Shown: positions 35,144-43,920, numbered from the stretch's first letter. The stretch is 64,000 nt of DNA from Kribbibacterium absianum (GCF_030067705.1 NZ_JASJEX010000001.1:496001-560000); one strand, 5' to 3'. The notes: generated by a model not told the origin, from the sequence alone. Numbers and translations are program-made.

Positions 35144-35947
35144 ATGGGCTACCGCGTGACGGCCGGGCGCTTCTCGGGACCCTTTGAGCTGCTCTTGACC
35201 CTGGTGAGCCGCCAGAAGGTGGACATCGGCGCCATCTCCGTGAGCGACATCGCCGACCAGTACCTGGCCGAGATGGACCAGCTCGGCGACCTCGACCTCG
35301 AGGTGGCGAGCGACTTTTTGCTGGTGGCGGCCACGCTCTTGGAGATCAAGGCCGCCTCGCTCGTGCCGGACGGCCGGCGCGCGCACCAGGAGGTCGACGA
35401 CGAGGACGACCCTTTGGAGGGGCTCACCGCCGAGCAGGCGCGCGACGTTCTCGTGGCGCGCCTCGTCGCCTACAAGCAGTTCCGCAACGCTGGGGCGGCG
35501 CTCGGGGCCCGCATGGAGGCCGAGAGCCACATGCACCCCAGAACGGCCGGGCCCGACCCGGAGTTCCTCGGGCTCATGCCGGATTTCCTCCGGTCCGTCA
35601 CGCTCTCCGGACTGGCGGTCCTCTGCGCGAACCTGGACTCCCGTCGCACCCAGATGCTGCTCGACGCAGAGCATGTCGCGCCCAGGCGGCTCCCAGTGGC
35701 CCTGACGGTCGCGTCGGTGGACCGCATGACCAGGGCGCGCCCGACGCTCACCTTCGACGAGCTCCTCCAAGGCTCCCGCGACCCCGAGCAGGTCGTGGTG
35801 ACGTTCCTGGCGGTGCTCGAGCTGGTGAAGCGGGGGAGCGTGGTGGTGCGGCAGGAGGAGCCGTTCGGCACGCTGGACGTGGCACGCGTGGCCGGAGCCG
35901 CGGCCTATGAGCTGTCCGAGGCCGCGGAGGCGGCGGACTTCGAATGA
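35144..35947 (+). CDS. scpA: Segregation and condensation protein A
   Basis: This is 267 residues. The kleisin N-terminal region FSGPFELLLTLVSRQKVDIG and ATLLEIKAASLV are ScpA signatures; the C-terminal winged helix (VTFLAVLELVKRGSV) binds SMC heads. ScpA bridges the SMC dimer in chromosome condensation. It follows the protease gene by three bases and is separated from scpB by 90 bases holding a palindrome. Confidence 0.93.
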   Translation: MGYRVTAGRFSGPFELLLTLVSRQKVDIGAISVSDIADQYLAEMDQLGDLDLEVASDFLLVAATLLEIKAASLVPDGRRAHQEVDDEDDPLEGLTAEQARDVLVARLVAYKQFRNAGAALGARMEAESHMHPRTAGPDPEFLGLMPDFLRSVTLSGLAVLCANLDSRRTQMLLDAEHVAPRRLPVALTVASVDRMTRARPTLTFDELLQGSRDPEQVVVTFLAVLELVKRGSVVVRQEEPFGTLDVARVAGAAAYELSEAAEAADFE

Positions 35948-35988
35948 GCGGGACGGGCGCATGCGACGCGTGCGCCCCGGTGACCGGG

Positions 35989-36019
35989 TGGGACAAAGGT
36001 GCCGGGCACGTGCGTCCCA
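35989..36019. repeat. 31-nt palindrome with family A-like ends but different core
   Basis: TGGGAC (35989-35994) and GTCCCA (36014-36019) as in family A, same length, but the core AAAGGTGCCGGGCACGTGC is unrelated and forms its own GTGC/GCAC hairpin. Confidence 0.65.
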
Positions 36020-36037
36020 CCGCTGAGGGAGGTTGAG

Positions 36038-36808
36038 ATGGCTGATCTGGACCGACTGCCGGCGGGATCGGTGAAGGCGGCGCTCGAGGCGCTTCTGCTG
36101 GTGTCGAGCGACCCCGTGCCGGCGACGGAGCTGGCGAAGGCCCTCGGCATCGCGCCGGGCGAGGCGGTCGAGGCGCTCAGCGACCTCTCCGCCGAGTACG
36201 AGGACGCCGGCCGCGGGTTCCAGCTGCGCCAGGTCGCCGGCGGGTGGCGGCTCTACACGCACCCGGCCTACCACGACCAGGTCGAGTCCTATGTCCTCTC
36301 CTGGGACACCCGTAAGCTCTCGCAGGCGGCGCTGGAGACGCTCGCCGTCATCGCCTACCACCAGCCGGTGACCCGCGAGGGCGTGAAGGCCGTGCGCGGC
36401 GTGAACTCCGAGGGGGTCGTCGCGTCGCTCGTGGACAAGGGGCTCGTCCGCGAGCTCGGGCGGTCGAAGGAGGCCAACGGCGCGGTCCTCTACGGGACCA
36501 CCACCGCGTTCCTCGAGCACTTCGGCCTGCGGTCGCTCAAGGACCTGCCGCCGCTCGAGGACTTCGCTCCGGACGAGGAGGCGCGGGAGTTCATCCGCGA
36601 GCGGCTGTCCGGACGGGCGCCGATGCCAGCAGAGGGCGTGCCCGACGAGGCCGACCCCGCCGCCGTCCGCGCCGAACGCGCGGAGCGCCTCGTGGCCGAG
36701 GCCGACCTGCTCGAGGAGGCCGAGCGCTACTTGGGCGACGGCCCGGAGGAGCTCGACGAGGCGACAAGGCCCGCCATTGACGCCGCCACCGACGAGGAGG
36801 AGCAGTGA
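36038..36808 (+). CDS. scpB: Segregation and condensation protein B
   Basis: This is 256 residues. Two winged-helix domains; LEALLLVSSDPVPATELAKALG, LSQAALETLAVIAYHQPVTR and VASLVDKGLVRELGR are ScpB signatures. Partner of ScpA in the SMC complex. The acidic tail after ~180 is low-complexity. ATG 36038 has GGGAGG. Overlaps the pseudouridine synthase by four bases. Confidence 0.92.
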   Translation: MADLDRLPAGSVKAALEALLLVSSDPVPATELAKALGIAPGEAVEALSDLSAEYEDAGRGFQLRQVAGGWRLYTHPAYHDQVESYVLSWDTRKLSQAALETLAVIAYHQPVTREGVKAVRGVNSEGVVASLVDKGLVRELGRSKEANGAVLYGTTTAFLEHFGLRSLKDLPPLEDFAPDEEAREFIRERLSGRAPMPAEGVPDEADPAAVRAERAERLVAEADLLEEAERYLGDGPEELDEATRPAIDAATDEEEQ

Positions 36809-37629
36809 CGGGCGCCGCGCCGGAGCCCGGCCTCGTGCCGATGCGCCTGCAGAAGTTCCTCGCCCGGGCCGGCGTCGCCTCGCGGCGGGGGTCCGAGAAC
36901 CTGATGACGGCCGGCAGGGTCACCGTCAACGGCCAGACCGTCACACAGCTGGGCGCTAAGGTGGACCCGAGCGCCGATGTGGTCGCGGTCGACGGGCGTC
37001 CGGTCGCGTGGCCGAGCGCGCCGTTCAGCTGCCTGCTCTACAAGCCGGCCGGCGTGCTGACCACGATGGACGACCCCTATGGTCGCCGCACCGTCGCATC
37101 GCTCGTCCCCACCGATGAGCACCCAGGCCTCTTTCCGGTTGGGCGCCTCGACCAGGACACCACAGGGCTCTTGCTGTTCACCACCGACGGCGAGCTCGCG
37201 CAGCGGTTGCTCCATCCCCGCTACGAGAAGGAGAAGCGCTACACGGCCCTGGTGGAGGGGCGCACGAGCGACGCGGAGCTGCAGCCGCTGCGGTCGGGCG
37301 CCCTTCTGGACGACGGCCCCTGCGCGCCCGCCCGCTGCTCTGTGCTGAAACCCGGGAGCGCCCGTGCACGAGCCGTCGCTCCCAACGGCGTCCCCTATAC
37401 TGAGTCGGTTGTCGAGCTGGCGGTTCACGAGGGCCGCAAGCACATCGTCAAGCGAATGCTCGCGTCGATCGGGCACCCGGTGGTGCGCCTGCACCGCCAT
37501 GGGTTCGGCCCCTTGGAGCTCTCCGGCCTCGAGCCGGGCCGGTGGCGCGAGCTCACGGACGCCGAGGGACGCGCCCTCCGCGAGGCCACGGGCCTGGACG
37601 GGGGCGCACGGGGAAAGGACACGCGATGA
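36805..37629 (+). CDS. rluB: 23S rRNA pseudouridine synthase, RluB/RsuA family
   Basis: This is 274 residues from GTG 36805. An N-terminal S4 RNA-binding domain (~13-60: MRLQKFLARAGVASRRGSE) precedes the catalytic domain with the Asp in PVGRLDQDTTGLLL (~111-124) and HEGRKHIVKRML. It converts a specific rRNA uridine to pseudouridine. Its place between scpB and cmk is a common actinobacterial and Firmicutes order. Overlaps cmk by four bases. Confidence 0.9.
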   Translation: MTGAAPEPGLVPMRLQKFLARAGVASRRGSENLMTAGRVTVNGQTVTQLGAKVDPSADVVAVDGRPVAWPSAPFSCLLYKPAGVLTTMDDPYGRRTVASLVPTDEHPGLFPVGRLDQDTTGLLLFTTDGELAQRLLHPRYEKEKRYTALVEGRTSDAELQPLRSGALLDDGPCAPARCSVLKPGSARARAVAPNGVPYTESVVELAVHEGRKHIVKRMLASIGHPVVRLHRHGFGPLELSGLEPGRWRELTDAEGRALREATGLDGGARGKDTR

Positions 37630-39191
37630 TCGTCGCCATCGACGGCCCGGCGGGGTCCGGCAAGTCCACGGTCGCGCGGGCGCTCGCCGCGCGCGAGGGC
37701 CTCACCTATCTCGACACCGGCGCGATGTACCGCGCCGTGACGCTCGCGTGCCTCGAGCGGGGCGTGGACCCGGCGGACGCCGACGCCGTGGCGGAGGTCG
37801 CCAAAGCAGTGCGCGTCTCGTTCGCGCCCGGTGACGGCGGCGCCGCACCGCGTGTGCTGCTCGACATCCAGGACGTGACGGAGGCCATCCGCACCGCGGA
37901 GGTGGACCGTGCGGTGAGCGCGGTCTCCGCCGTGCCGGCCGTGCGCGAGGCCATGGTGGCCCAGCAGCGACGGATCGCCGAAGGACACGACGTGGTGGCA
38001 GAGGGCCGAGACATTGGGACCGTCGTGTTCCCGAAGGCCGAGGTCAAGGTGTTCCTCTCGGCCGACCCCGAGGCCCGCGCGTGGCGCCGCGCCATCGAGC
38101 GCGAGGGCGGCGACCCCACCGCGCCGGACGCGAAGGTCCACGACAAGAAGGCCTACAAGCGGGTGCTCGCGGACATCAAGAGCCGGGACGCCCAGGACTC
38201 CGCGCGGGACACGAGCCCGCTCAAGCCCGCTGACGACGCCGTGCGGCTCGACTCCACCAAGCTCACAAAGGACGAGACCCTCGACGCCATCGCCGCCCTC
38301 GTCGACCAGCGGCGTGGACGCTCGGGAGAGAGCCGATCGTCCACGGTTGGACGCTCGGGAGAGAGCCAGTCGTCCAACCCTGGACAAAAGGCTCTCTCTG
38401 AAGCGTCCGGGGGCAAGAAGGGCAAGACGGCCAAGAGGCCGAAGAAGGCCGACGAGCCCATGCGCGCCTTCCATTGCGACTTTGACGACTACTTCGACCA
38501 CGGCATCGACCAGTGGCCGCTGCCGAGCCGCGCCTGGCACAACTTCATGTGCGGCGTGGTCTACGGCTTCACCAAGCTCTACTGGCCATGGGTGTTCGAG
38601 GGCGGCGAGGAGTTCATGGAGGAGCTCGCGCGGCGCGACAAGGGCACCGTCATCGTGCAGAACCACGTCTCGATGGTCGAGCCGGTCATCACGGTGGTCT
38701 GGGGCTGGCGCCACGGCGTGCACATCCGCCCGGTCTACAAGAAGGAGTTCGAGAAGAACGACCTCCTCACCTGGGTCTTCAGTCGCACCGGCGCGATCCC
38801 GGTGAACCGCGGCACCGCCGATCTCAAGATGGCCCGGCGCTGCCAGCGTGCGATCCAGCGCGGCGAGTCGGTCCTCATCTACCCCGAGGGCACGCGCATC
38901 CGCGAGGACGACAAGAAGGCGCCGATCCATGGCGGCTTCGCCCTCATCGCGCAGATGGCCAGGACCGACGTGACGCCGATGGCCGTCATCGGCGTCCGCG
39001 CGGTCACGCCCGACAACAAGCTCCCGGCGCGCCCGCACCACGTGTGGTTCAAGGTCGGTCGCCCCATCTCCTTCGGCGAGCTGGGCGTCAAGGGGCGCCG
39101 CCAGCAACTGGACGCGATGGAGCAGCGCGCGATGGACCGCGTGTGGCGCCTGCGCGCCCAATTGCGCGCCGAGCATCCGGGGGAGTGGTAG
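37626..39191 (+). CDS. cmk: Cytidylate kinase fused to 1-acylglycerol-3-phosphate acyltransferase
   Basis: This is 521 residues. Residues 1-~225 are CMP kinase (P-loop GPAGSGKS at 7-14, YLDTGAMYRAVT, AEGRDIGTVVFP). Residues ~275-521 are a PlsC-type acyltransferase with NHVSMVEP at ~346 and EGTRI at ~421; the usual HX4D is HX4E (Glu 352). The linker (~230-270) is Ser/Lys-rich, and three 31-nt family C palindromes encode residues ~230-262. It would couple CMP/CDP supply with phosphatidate synthesis, if both halves are active. cmk-plsC-ispH order supports the assignment. Confidence 0.9.
   Translation: MIVAIDGPAGSGKSTVARALAAREGLTYLDTGAMYRAVTLACLERGVDPADADAVAEVAKAVRVSFAPGDGGAAPRVLLDIQDVTEAIRTAEVDRAVSAVSAVPAVREAMVAQQRRIAEGHDVVAEGRDIGTVVFPKAEVKVFLSADPEARAWRRAIEREGGDPTAPDAKVHDKKAYKRVLADIKSRDAQDSARDTSPLKPADDAVRLDSTKLTKDETLDAIAALVDQRRGRSGESRSSTVGRSGESQSSNPGQKALSEASGGKKGKTAKRPKKADEPMRAFHCDFDDYFDHGIDQWPLPSRAWHNFMCGVVYGFTKLYWPWVFEGGEEFMEELARRDKGTVIVQNHVSMVEPVITVVWGWRHGVHIRPVYKKEFEKNDLLTWVFSRTGAIPVNRGTADLKMARRCQRAIQRGESVLIYPEGTRIREDDKKAPIHGGFALIAQMARTDVTPMAVIGVRAVTPDNKLPARPHHVWFKVGRPISFGELGVKGRRQQLDAMEQRAMDRVWRLRAQLRAEHPGEW
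38314..38344 (+). repeat. 31-nt family C palindrome, copy 1, in the Cmk-PlsC linker
   Basis: GTGGAC...GTCCAC ends, core GCTCGGGAGAGAGCCGATC with an inner GCTC/GAGC hairpin. Confidence 0.85.
38347..38377 (+). repeat. 31-nt family C palindrome, copy 2
   Basis: TTGGAC...GTCCAA ends, nearly the same core as copy 1, two bases after it. The outer pair G-C of copy 1 is replaced by T-A, keeping complementarity. Confidence 0.85.
38380..38410 (-). repeat. 31-nt family C palindrome, copy 3 (inverted)
   Basis: CTGGAC...GTCCGG ends and GGCTCTCTC core, an inverted and more diverged copy two bases after copy 2. Confidence 0.75.
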
Positions 39192-39192
39192 C

Positions 39193-40068
39193 GTGGCGCT
39201 GCGCGATACGCGGCCGGCGGTCGAGGTCGCCGAGCAGGCCGGTGCCTGCTTCGGCGTCGAGCGGGCGCTGGCGCTCGTGGACCGCGTGCTCGCGGAGCAT
39301 GACGGCTCGACCGGCGTTCACACGCTCGGCCCGCTGATCCACAACCCCGCCGTGGTGGACGGCCTCGCCGAGCAGGGCGTGTCCGTCGTTGGGGAGCGGG
39401 ACCTTGGGTCGCTCCCGGGAGGCGACCTGGTGGTGCTGCGCACTCACGGTGTGGTCCCGTCCGTTGTCGACGAGGCGCGCGCGGCCGGCCTCGAGGTGGC
39501 CGACGCCACGTGCCCCTACGTCAAGAAGGTTCACCACGCCGCTCGGCGGCTCGCTGACGAGGGCTACCAAGTGGTGGTCGTGGGCGAGCAGGGGCACCCC
39601 GAGGTGGAGGGGATCCTCGGCCACGCGCCCAGCGCCTGGGTGATCGGCTGCGCGGAGGACCTCGACGGCCGCGACGTGCCCAAGCGCGTGGGGGTCGTGG
39701 TGCAGACGACGCAGTCCAAGGCGAACCTCGACGCGGTCATCGCGCGGCTCAGCTCGCTGGCCGAGGAGGTGCGGCTCTTCAACACCATCTGCGAGGCAAC
39801 GTCCGAGCGTCAGGCCGCAGCGGCCGCTCTTGCCCGGCGCGCCGACGTCATGGTGGTGCTGGGAGGGCGGAACTCCGCCAACACGACGCGGCTCGCCCAG
39901 ATTTGCTCGACCTTCGCGCCCACGCACCACATCGAGGGCGCCGACGAGCTCGACCCCGCCTGGTTGGCCGGCGCGGCGCTCGTCGGTGTCACCGCCGGCG
40001 CGTCCACCCCGGCCTCGCAGATCGCCGACCTGGTGGCCGCCATCGAGTCTGTGGCAGACCCCTCATGA
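39193..40068 (+). CDS. ispH: 4-hydroxy-3-methylbut-2-enyl diphosphate reductase
   Basis: This is 291 residues from GTG 39193. The three cluster cysteines are at 19 (AGACFGV), ~107 (DATCPYV) and ~200 (NTICEAT); LRTHGV and GHPEVEG are active-site blocks. It is the last step of the MEP isoprenoid pathway, making IPP and DMAPP. One base separates it from cmk-plsC; the ATGA overlap couples it to the next gene. Confidence 0.95.
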   Translation: MALRDTRPAVEVAEQAGACFGVERALALVDRVLAEHDGSTGVHTLGPLIHNPAVVDGLAEQGVSVVGERDLGSLPGGDLVVLRTHGVVPSVVDEARAAGLEVADATCPYVKKVHHAARRLADEGYQVVVVGEQGHPEVEGILGHAPSAWVIGCAEDLDGRDVPKRVGVVVQTTQSKANLDAVIARLSSLAEEVRLFNTICEATSERQAAAAALARRADVMVVLGGRNSANTTRLAQICSTFAPTHHIEGADELDPAWLAGAALVGVTAGASTPASQIADLVAAIESVADPS

Positions 40069-41504
40069 CGGGTGAGACACTTCAAAGAGACGACTTCGTC
40101 TCATCGTCTCCTTACCTTGACCCACCGGCGCGGGCGGACTACGCGCCGAGCGCGGCGCCCGGCACGCAGGGGGCGGTCGTCCAATCGGTCGCCGAGGGAA
40201 GCCCGGCGTGGCAGGCGGGGCTCGAGCCTGGCATGGTGGTGCGCGCCGTCAACGGCGTGCCGCTCGACGACATCATCACGTGGCGCTGGGAGGCCGACGA
40301 GGGTCGCTGCACGCTGGACGTCGAGGTTCCCGGCGAAGACGGTCTCTTCGAGGCGGAGCTGTACCGCGACCCGGGCGAGGACTGGGGCCTCCAGTTCACC
40401 GACGTGCTCTTCGACGGCATCCGCACCTGCCGGAACGCCTGCGTGCTCTGCTTCATGTCGATGCTGCCCAAGGGCCTCCGCGACTCGCTCTATCTGCGCG
40501 ACGACGACTACCGCCTGAGCTTCCTTCAGGGCAACTTCGTGACGCTCACCAATGTGGACGACAAGGACCTCGCTCGGGTCATCGACTACCGCATGGAGCC
40601 GATGAACGTCTCGATCCACGCGGTGTCGCACGAGGCGCGCCGGAAGATGATGGGGAAGCACGAGGCGCGCGGCCTCGAGGTGCTCGAGGCCCTCTGCGAC
40701 GCCGGCCTCGAGGTGCACGGCCAAGTGGTGCTGTGCCCCGGCCTGAACGACGGCGACGAGCTCGTCCGCACCCTCGACTTCGTCGAGCAGCATCCCGCGA
40801 TCACATCGCTCGCCATCGTCCCGCTCGGCTACACCAAGCATTCAAGGTTCGACCGGAGCTACTCGGACGACCCCGCTGCCGCCCGCCGCGTCGTGGAGCA
40901 GCTGAAGCCGTATCAAGAGCGGAGCCGCGCGACAACCGGGTCCACGCGCTTCCAGCTCTCGGACGAGTTCTACGTGGCCGCCCAGCTGCCGGTGCCCCCG
41001 GCCGACCACTACGACGGTTTCCCGCAGTACTACGACGGCATCGGGATGCTCCGCTCGTTCCTCGACGAAACGGATCGGGTGGTGCTCGAGCGCGCACCGG
41101 AGCTCTCTGCGGTGGCCAACGCGCTCGAGGCGCGGGGCGAGCGGGTCCTCATCGTCTGCGGGCACGCGGCCCTCGGCGTCTACGAGCGGTTCTGCGCCGG
41201 CGCCCCCTTGCGGGGCGTCGCGGCACCCTTCCCGGTGCGCAACGACTACTTCGGCGGCGACGTCAACGTGACCGGCCTCATTGTGGCCGAGGATCTGCTC
41301 GCGCAGCTGCCCGAGGACCTCGCGGGCACCTTTGTCGTGCTCCCGGACCTCATGCTCAACTTCGACCGCATGACCCTCGACGGCTCCACGGAGCGCGATG
41401 TCCTCGACGCGATCGCGGCCCGCGGGGGCACGGGCGCGTTCCTCACCACGCTGCCAGGGCCCCTTGTCGACGGCCTTGCCGAACGCTTCTGCCAGAACGG
41501 GTAG
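40065..41504 (+). CDS. DUF512 protein with PDZ and radical SAM-like domains
   Basis: This is 479 residues. A PDZ domain (~36-95: VVQSVAEGSPAWQAGLEPG, VNGVPLDD) is followed by CRNACVLC (cysteines 122, 126, 129) and a radical SAM-like barrel, then the DUF512 C-terminal domain. The family is conserved next to der; its reaction is unknown. Residues 3-13 are encoded by a complete family A element. There is no in-frame ATG, GTG or TTG between that element and the PDZ domain, so the element must be translated. Confidence 0.85.
   Translation: MTGETLQRDDFVSSSPYLDPPARADYAPSAAPGTQGAVVQSVAEGSPAWQAGLEPGMVVRAVNGVPLDDIITWRWEADEGRCTLDVEVPGEDGLFEAELYRDPGEDWGLQFTDVLFDGIRTCRNACVLCFMSMLPKGLRDSLYLRDDDYRLSFLQGNFVTLTNVDDKDLARVIDYRMEPMNVSIHAVSHEARRKMMGKHEARGLEVLEALCDAGLEVHGQVVLCPGLNDGDELVRTLDFVEQHPAITSLAIVPLGYTKHSRFDRSYSDDPAAARRVVEQLKPYQERSRATTGSTRFQLSDEFYVAAQLPVPPADHYDGFPQYYDGIGMLRSFLDETDRVVLERAPELSAVANALEARGERVLIVCGHAALGVYERFCAGAPLRGVAAPFPVRNDYFGGDVNVTGLIVAEDLLAQLPEDLAGTFVVLPDLMLNFDRMTLDGSTERDVLDAIAARGGTGAFLTTLPGPLVDGLAERFCQNG
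40073..40103 (+). repeat. 31-nt family A element, copy 9, translated in the DUF512 gene
   Basis: TGAGAC...GTCTCA with core CAAAGAGACGACTTC. In frame it encodes ETLQRDDFVS. Confidence 0.9.
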
Positions 41505-41556
41505 ACACCCTGAGATATGTGCCGGCCCCCTCGAGCCCGGCAAAGAAGGAGGCGCC

Positions 41557-42882
41557 ATGCCAAAACCCATCGTCGCCGTCGTCGGACGCCCCAATGTGGG
41601 CAAGTCCACATTGGTGAACCGCCTGGCCGAGGCACGCGAGGCCATCGTCCACGAGAGCCGCGGCGTGACGCGCGACCGCTCCTACCACGAGGCCGACTGG
41701 AACGGCCGCGAGTTCGTGATCATCGACACCGGCGGCATCGAGTCCGAGAAGAGCGACGACGTCTTCGCGCCCCGCATCCGCCAGCAGGCCCTTGCCGCGG
41801 CCAACGAGGCCGACGTGATCCTCTTCGTCGTGGACGGCCGCACCGGCGCCACCGAGGAGGACGAGGAGGTGGCCCGGATCCTGCGCAGAACCGACAAGCC
41901 GGTGTTCCTGCTCGTCAACAAGCTCGACAACCCGGAGCGCGAGGAGGCCGTCTGGGACTTCTGGTCGCTCGGCGTCGGCGAGCCGCGCGCGCTCTCCGCC
42001 CTCCACGGGCACGGCACGGGCGACCTGCTCGACGAGGTCGTCGCCTGCTTCCCTGAGGAGGTCGACGAGTCCGCCCTCTATCCCGAGGGCGTCTGCAACC
42101 TGGCCATCATCGGGCGTCCGAACGTCGGCAAGTCGTCGCTGGTGAACCGCATCTGCGGCGACGAGCGGTCCATCGTCAGCGACGTGGCCGGCACCACGCG
42201 CGACGCCGTCGACGTGATGGTGGAGCACGACGGCGAGCTGTTCCGTATCGTGGACACCGCCGGCATGCGCAAGCGCTCGGCCGTGACCGAGGACGTCGAG
42301 TACTACTCGATGGTCCGCGGCCTGCGCGCCATCGACCAAGCGGACCTCTGCCTGCTCGTCCTCGACTCCTCGGAGGGCATGACGGAGCAGGACCAGAAGA
42401 TCGCGACGATGGCCATCGAGCGCGGCTGCGGCCTCGTGGTGCTGCTCAACAAGTGGGACCTGCTCAAGAACCAGGAGCAGGCCCGGGAGGACTGCCTCAT
42501 GTCCGTGGACCGGCGCCTGGACTTCGCGCCCTGGGCGCCGCGCCTGCGCATCTCGGCGCTCACCGGGCGCTCGGTGGACAAGATCTGGGACCTCGTGGCC
42601 CAGGTGCGCGCGAACCGGTGCCGCCAGGTGCCCACGAGCGAGGTGAACAACCTGCTCCAGCGCCTCCGCGAGACCGGCCACACCGCGATCGAGGGTAAGA
42701 AGCGCCTACGGCTCATGTACGGCACGCAGACCGCCACCGCGCCTCCCGTCTTCGCGCTGTTCTGCAACCACCCCGAGGTGGCCGACGACAACTACCGCCG
42801 CTACCTCGAGAACCGCTTCCGCGAGGCCTTCGACTTCGAGGGCACGCCGATTCGTCTGAGATTCCGTCGAAAGGACGCGTGA
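41557..42882 (+). CDS. der: Ribosome-assembly GTPase Der (EngA)
   Basis: This is 441 residues with two tandem G domains: GRPNVGKST at 8-16 and GRPNVGKSS at ~186-194, each with its DxxG and NKxD motif (NKLD, NKWD), and a C-terminal KH-like domain. Der matures the 50S subunit. ATG 41557 has AAGGAGG. Its stop overlaps the plsY GTG. Confidence 0.96.
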   Translation: MPKPIVAVVGRPNVGKSTLVNRLAEAREAIVHESRGVTRDRSYHEADWNGREFVIIDTGGIESEKSDDVFAPRIRQQALAAANEADVILFVVDGRTGATEEDEEVARILRRTDKPVFLLVNKLDNPEREEAVWDFWSLGVGEPRALSALHGHGTGDLLDEVVACFPEEVDESALYPEGVCNLAIIGRPNVGKSSLVNRICGDERSIVSDVAGTTRDAVDVMVEHDGELFRIVDTAGMRKRSAVTEDVEYYSMVRGLRAIDQADLCLLVLDSSEGMTEQDQKIATMAIERGCGLVVLLNKWDLLKNQEQAREDCLMSVDRRLDFAPWAPRLRISALTGRSVDKIWDLVAQVRANRCRQVPTSEVNNLLQRLRETGHTAIEGKKRLRLMYGTQTATAPPVFALFCNHPEVADDNYRRYLENRFREAFDFEGTPIRLRFRRKDA

Positions 42883-43889
42883 GCGCCATGATCTCCTCGA
42901 TGCTCCTGCCCGTGCTGCTGGCCCTTCTGCTCGCCAGCTACTGCATAGCCGGCATCCCCTTTGGCCTGGTCTTCTCCAAGCTCGCCGGCGTCGACGTGCG
43001 CGAGAAGGGCTCCGGCAACATCGGCGCCACCAACGTGACCCGCACGATGGGCACCGGTATGGGCGTGCTCACGATGCTCTGCGACATCGCCAAGGGCTGG
43101 GTCTGCACGTTCTTTGGCTCCGCGATCCTCGCGCGGCTCGTGTTCGAGGGCGACCCCGCGCCCGTGGCGCCCACCGGAGCCTTCGGTTGGACCGTCGCGT
43201 GCATCTACCTGGCCTGTATCTGCGGCCACGTGTTCTCGCCGTACCTGCACTTCAGGGGCGGCAAGGGCATCGCGGTGGGCTTTGGCGCGGCATTGGGCTT
43301 CTCGTGGCCCATCGCGCTCGGCCTGCTCGTGGTCTGGGCGCTCTGCGCGGTGCCCTCGCGCTACGTGTCCGCCGGCTCGACGTGCGCCGCCGTGTGCCTG
43401 CCGTTCCTTGCGTTCTTCATCTACTACCCGGCGAGCTTCGCGTTCGTGGCGCCGTTCGTGCTCGTGGCCGTCATCGTCGTGTGGGCGCACCGCGAGAACC
43501 TGGGGCGCCTGCGCGCCGGCACCGAGCGCCCCTTCTCGTTCAAGAGGGAGGACGAGGCGGCTCCCGAGGCCCAGTCCTACCACGAGGAGCAGGGCGAGGT
43601 CATTGCCGACCGTGCGGGCGCGCCCGACGAGACTCCGGTGGACGACGGCCGCACGGACGCCGCCCCGCGCACCGTGGAGAACGCCCGCAGCGAGGAGCAG
43701 GTGGAGCTCGCCGACATGGAGGCCGAGTCCCGCCGCGCCGTGGCCGAGGACAAGGCGCGCGAGGACGCCCCCGACGTGACGGACGTCGAGGACGCGCTGC
43801 AGGAGGCCGCGGAGGCCGAGAAACCCGCCGTCGTGTTCGGCGACGAGCCGTACGTGAGCAAGCTGGTCCGCCGCGACGACGACAACTGA
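42879..43889 (+). CDS. plsY: Glycerol-3-phosphate acyltransferase PlsY with long acidic tail
   Basis: This is 336 residues. Residues ~1-212 are the PlsY membrane core with GSGNIGATNVTR (~46-57), FRGGKGIAVGFG (~126) and WAHRENLGRL near the end; it acylates glycerol-3-phosphate from acyl-phosphate. PlsY usually ends here. A further ~120 residues form a cytoplasmic, Glu/Asp/Ala-rich tail with helical heptad-like stretches and a final YVSKLVRRDDDN. GTG 42879 or ATG 42888 as start. PlsC in the cmk fusion would do the next step. Confidence 0.92.
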   Translation: MSAMISSMLLPVLLALLLASYCIAGIPFGLVFSKLAGVDVREKGSGNIGATNVTRTMGTGMGVLTMLCDIAKGWVCTFFGSAILARLVFEGDPAPVAPTGAFGWTVACIYLACICGHVFSPYLHFRGGKGIAVGFGAALGFSWPIALGLLVVWALCAVPSRYVSAGSTCAAVCLPFLAFFIYYPASFAFVAPFVLVAVIVVWAHRENLGRLRAGTERPFSFKREDEAAPEAQSYHEEQGEVIADRAGAPDETPVDDGRTDAAPRTVENARSEEQVELADMEAESRRAVAEDKAREDAPDVTDVEDALQEAAEAEKPAVVFGDEPYVSKLVRRDDDN

Positions 43890-43920
43890 TGTGCATTTAG
43901 GGACAGTCCCCAAATGCACA
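43890..43920. repeat. 31-nt family B palindrome, copy 2
   Basis: TGTGCATTTAGGGAC and its near-perfect complement around one base, directly after the plsY stop. It has the same ends and GGGAC/GTCCC core as the copy at 31986. Confidence 0.9.

Noticed and set aside
38314-38410. CRISPR-like array
   Set aside because: Three 31-nt repeats, but spacers are only two bases and one repeat is inverted; they are palindromes within a coding frame.
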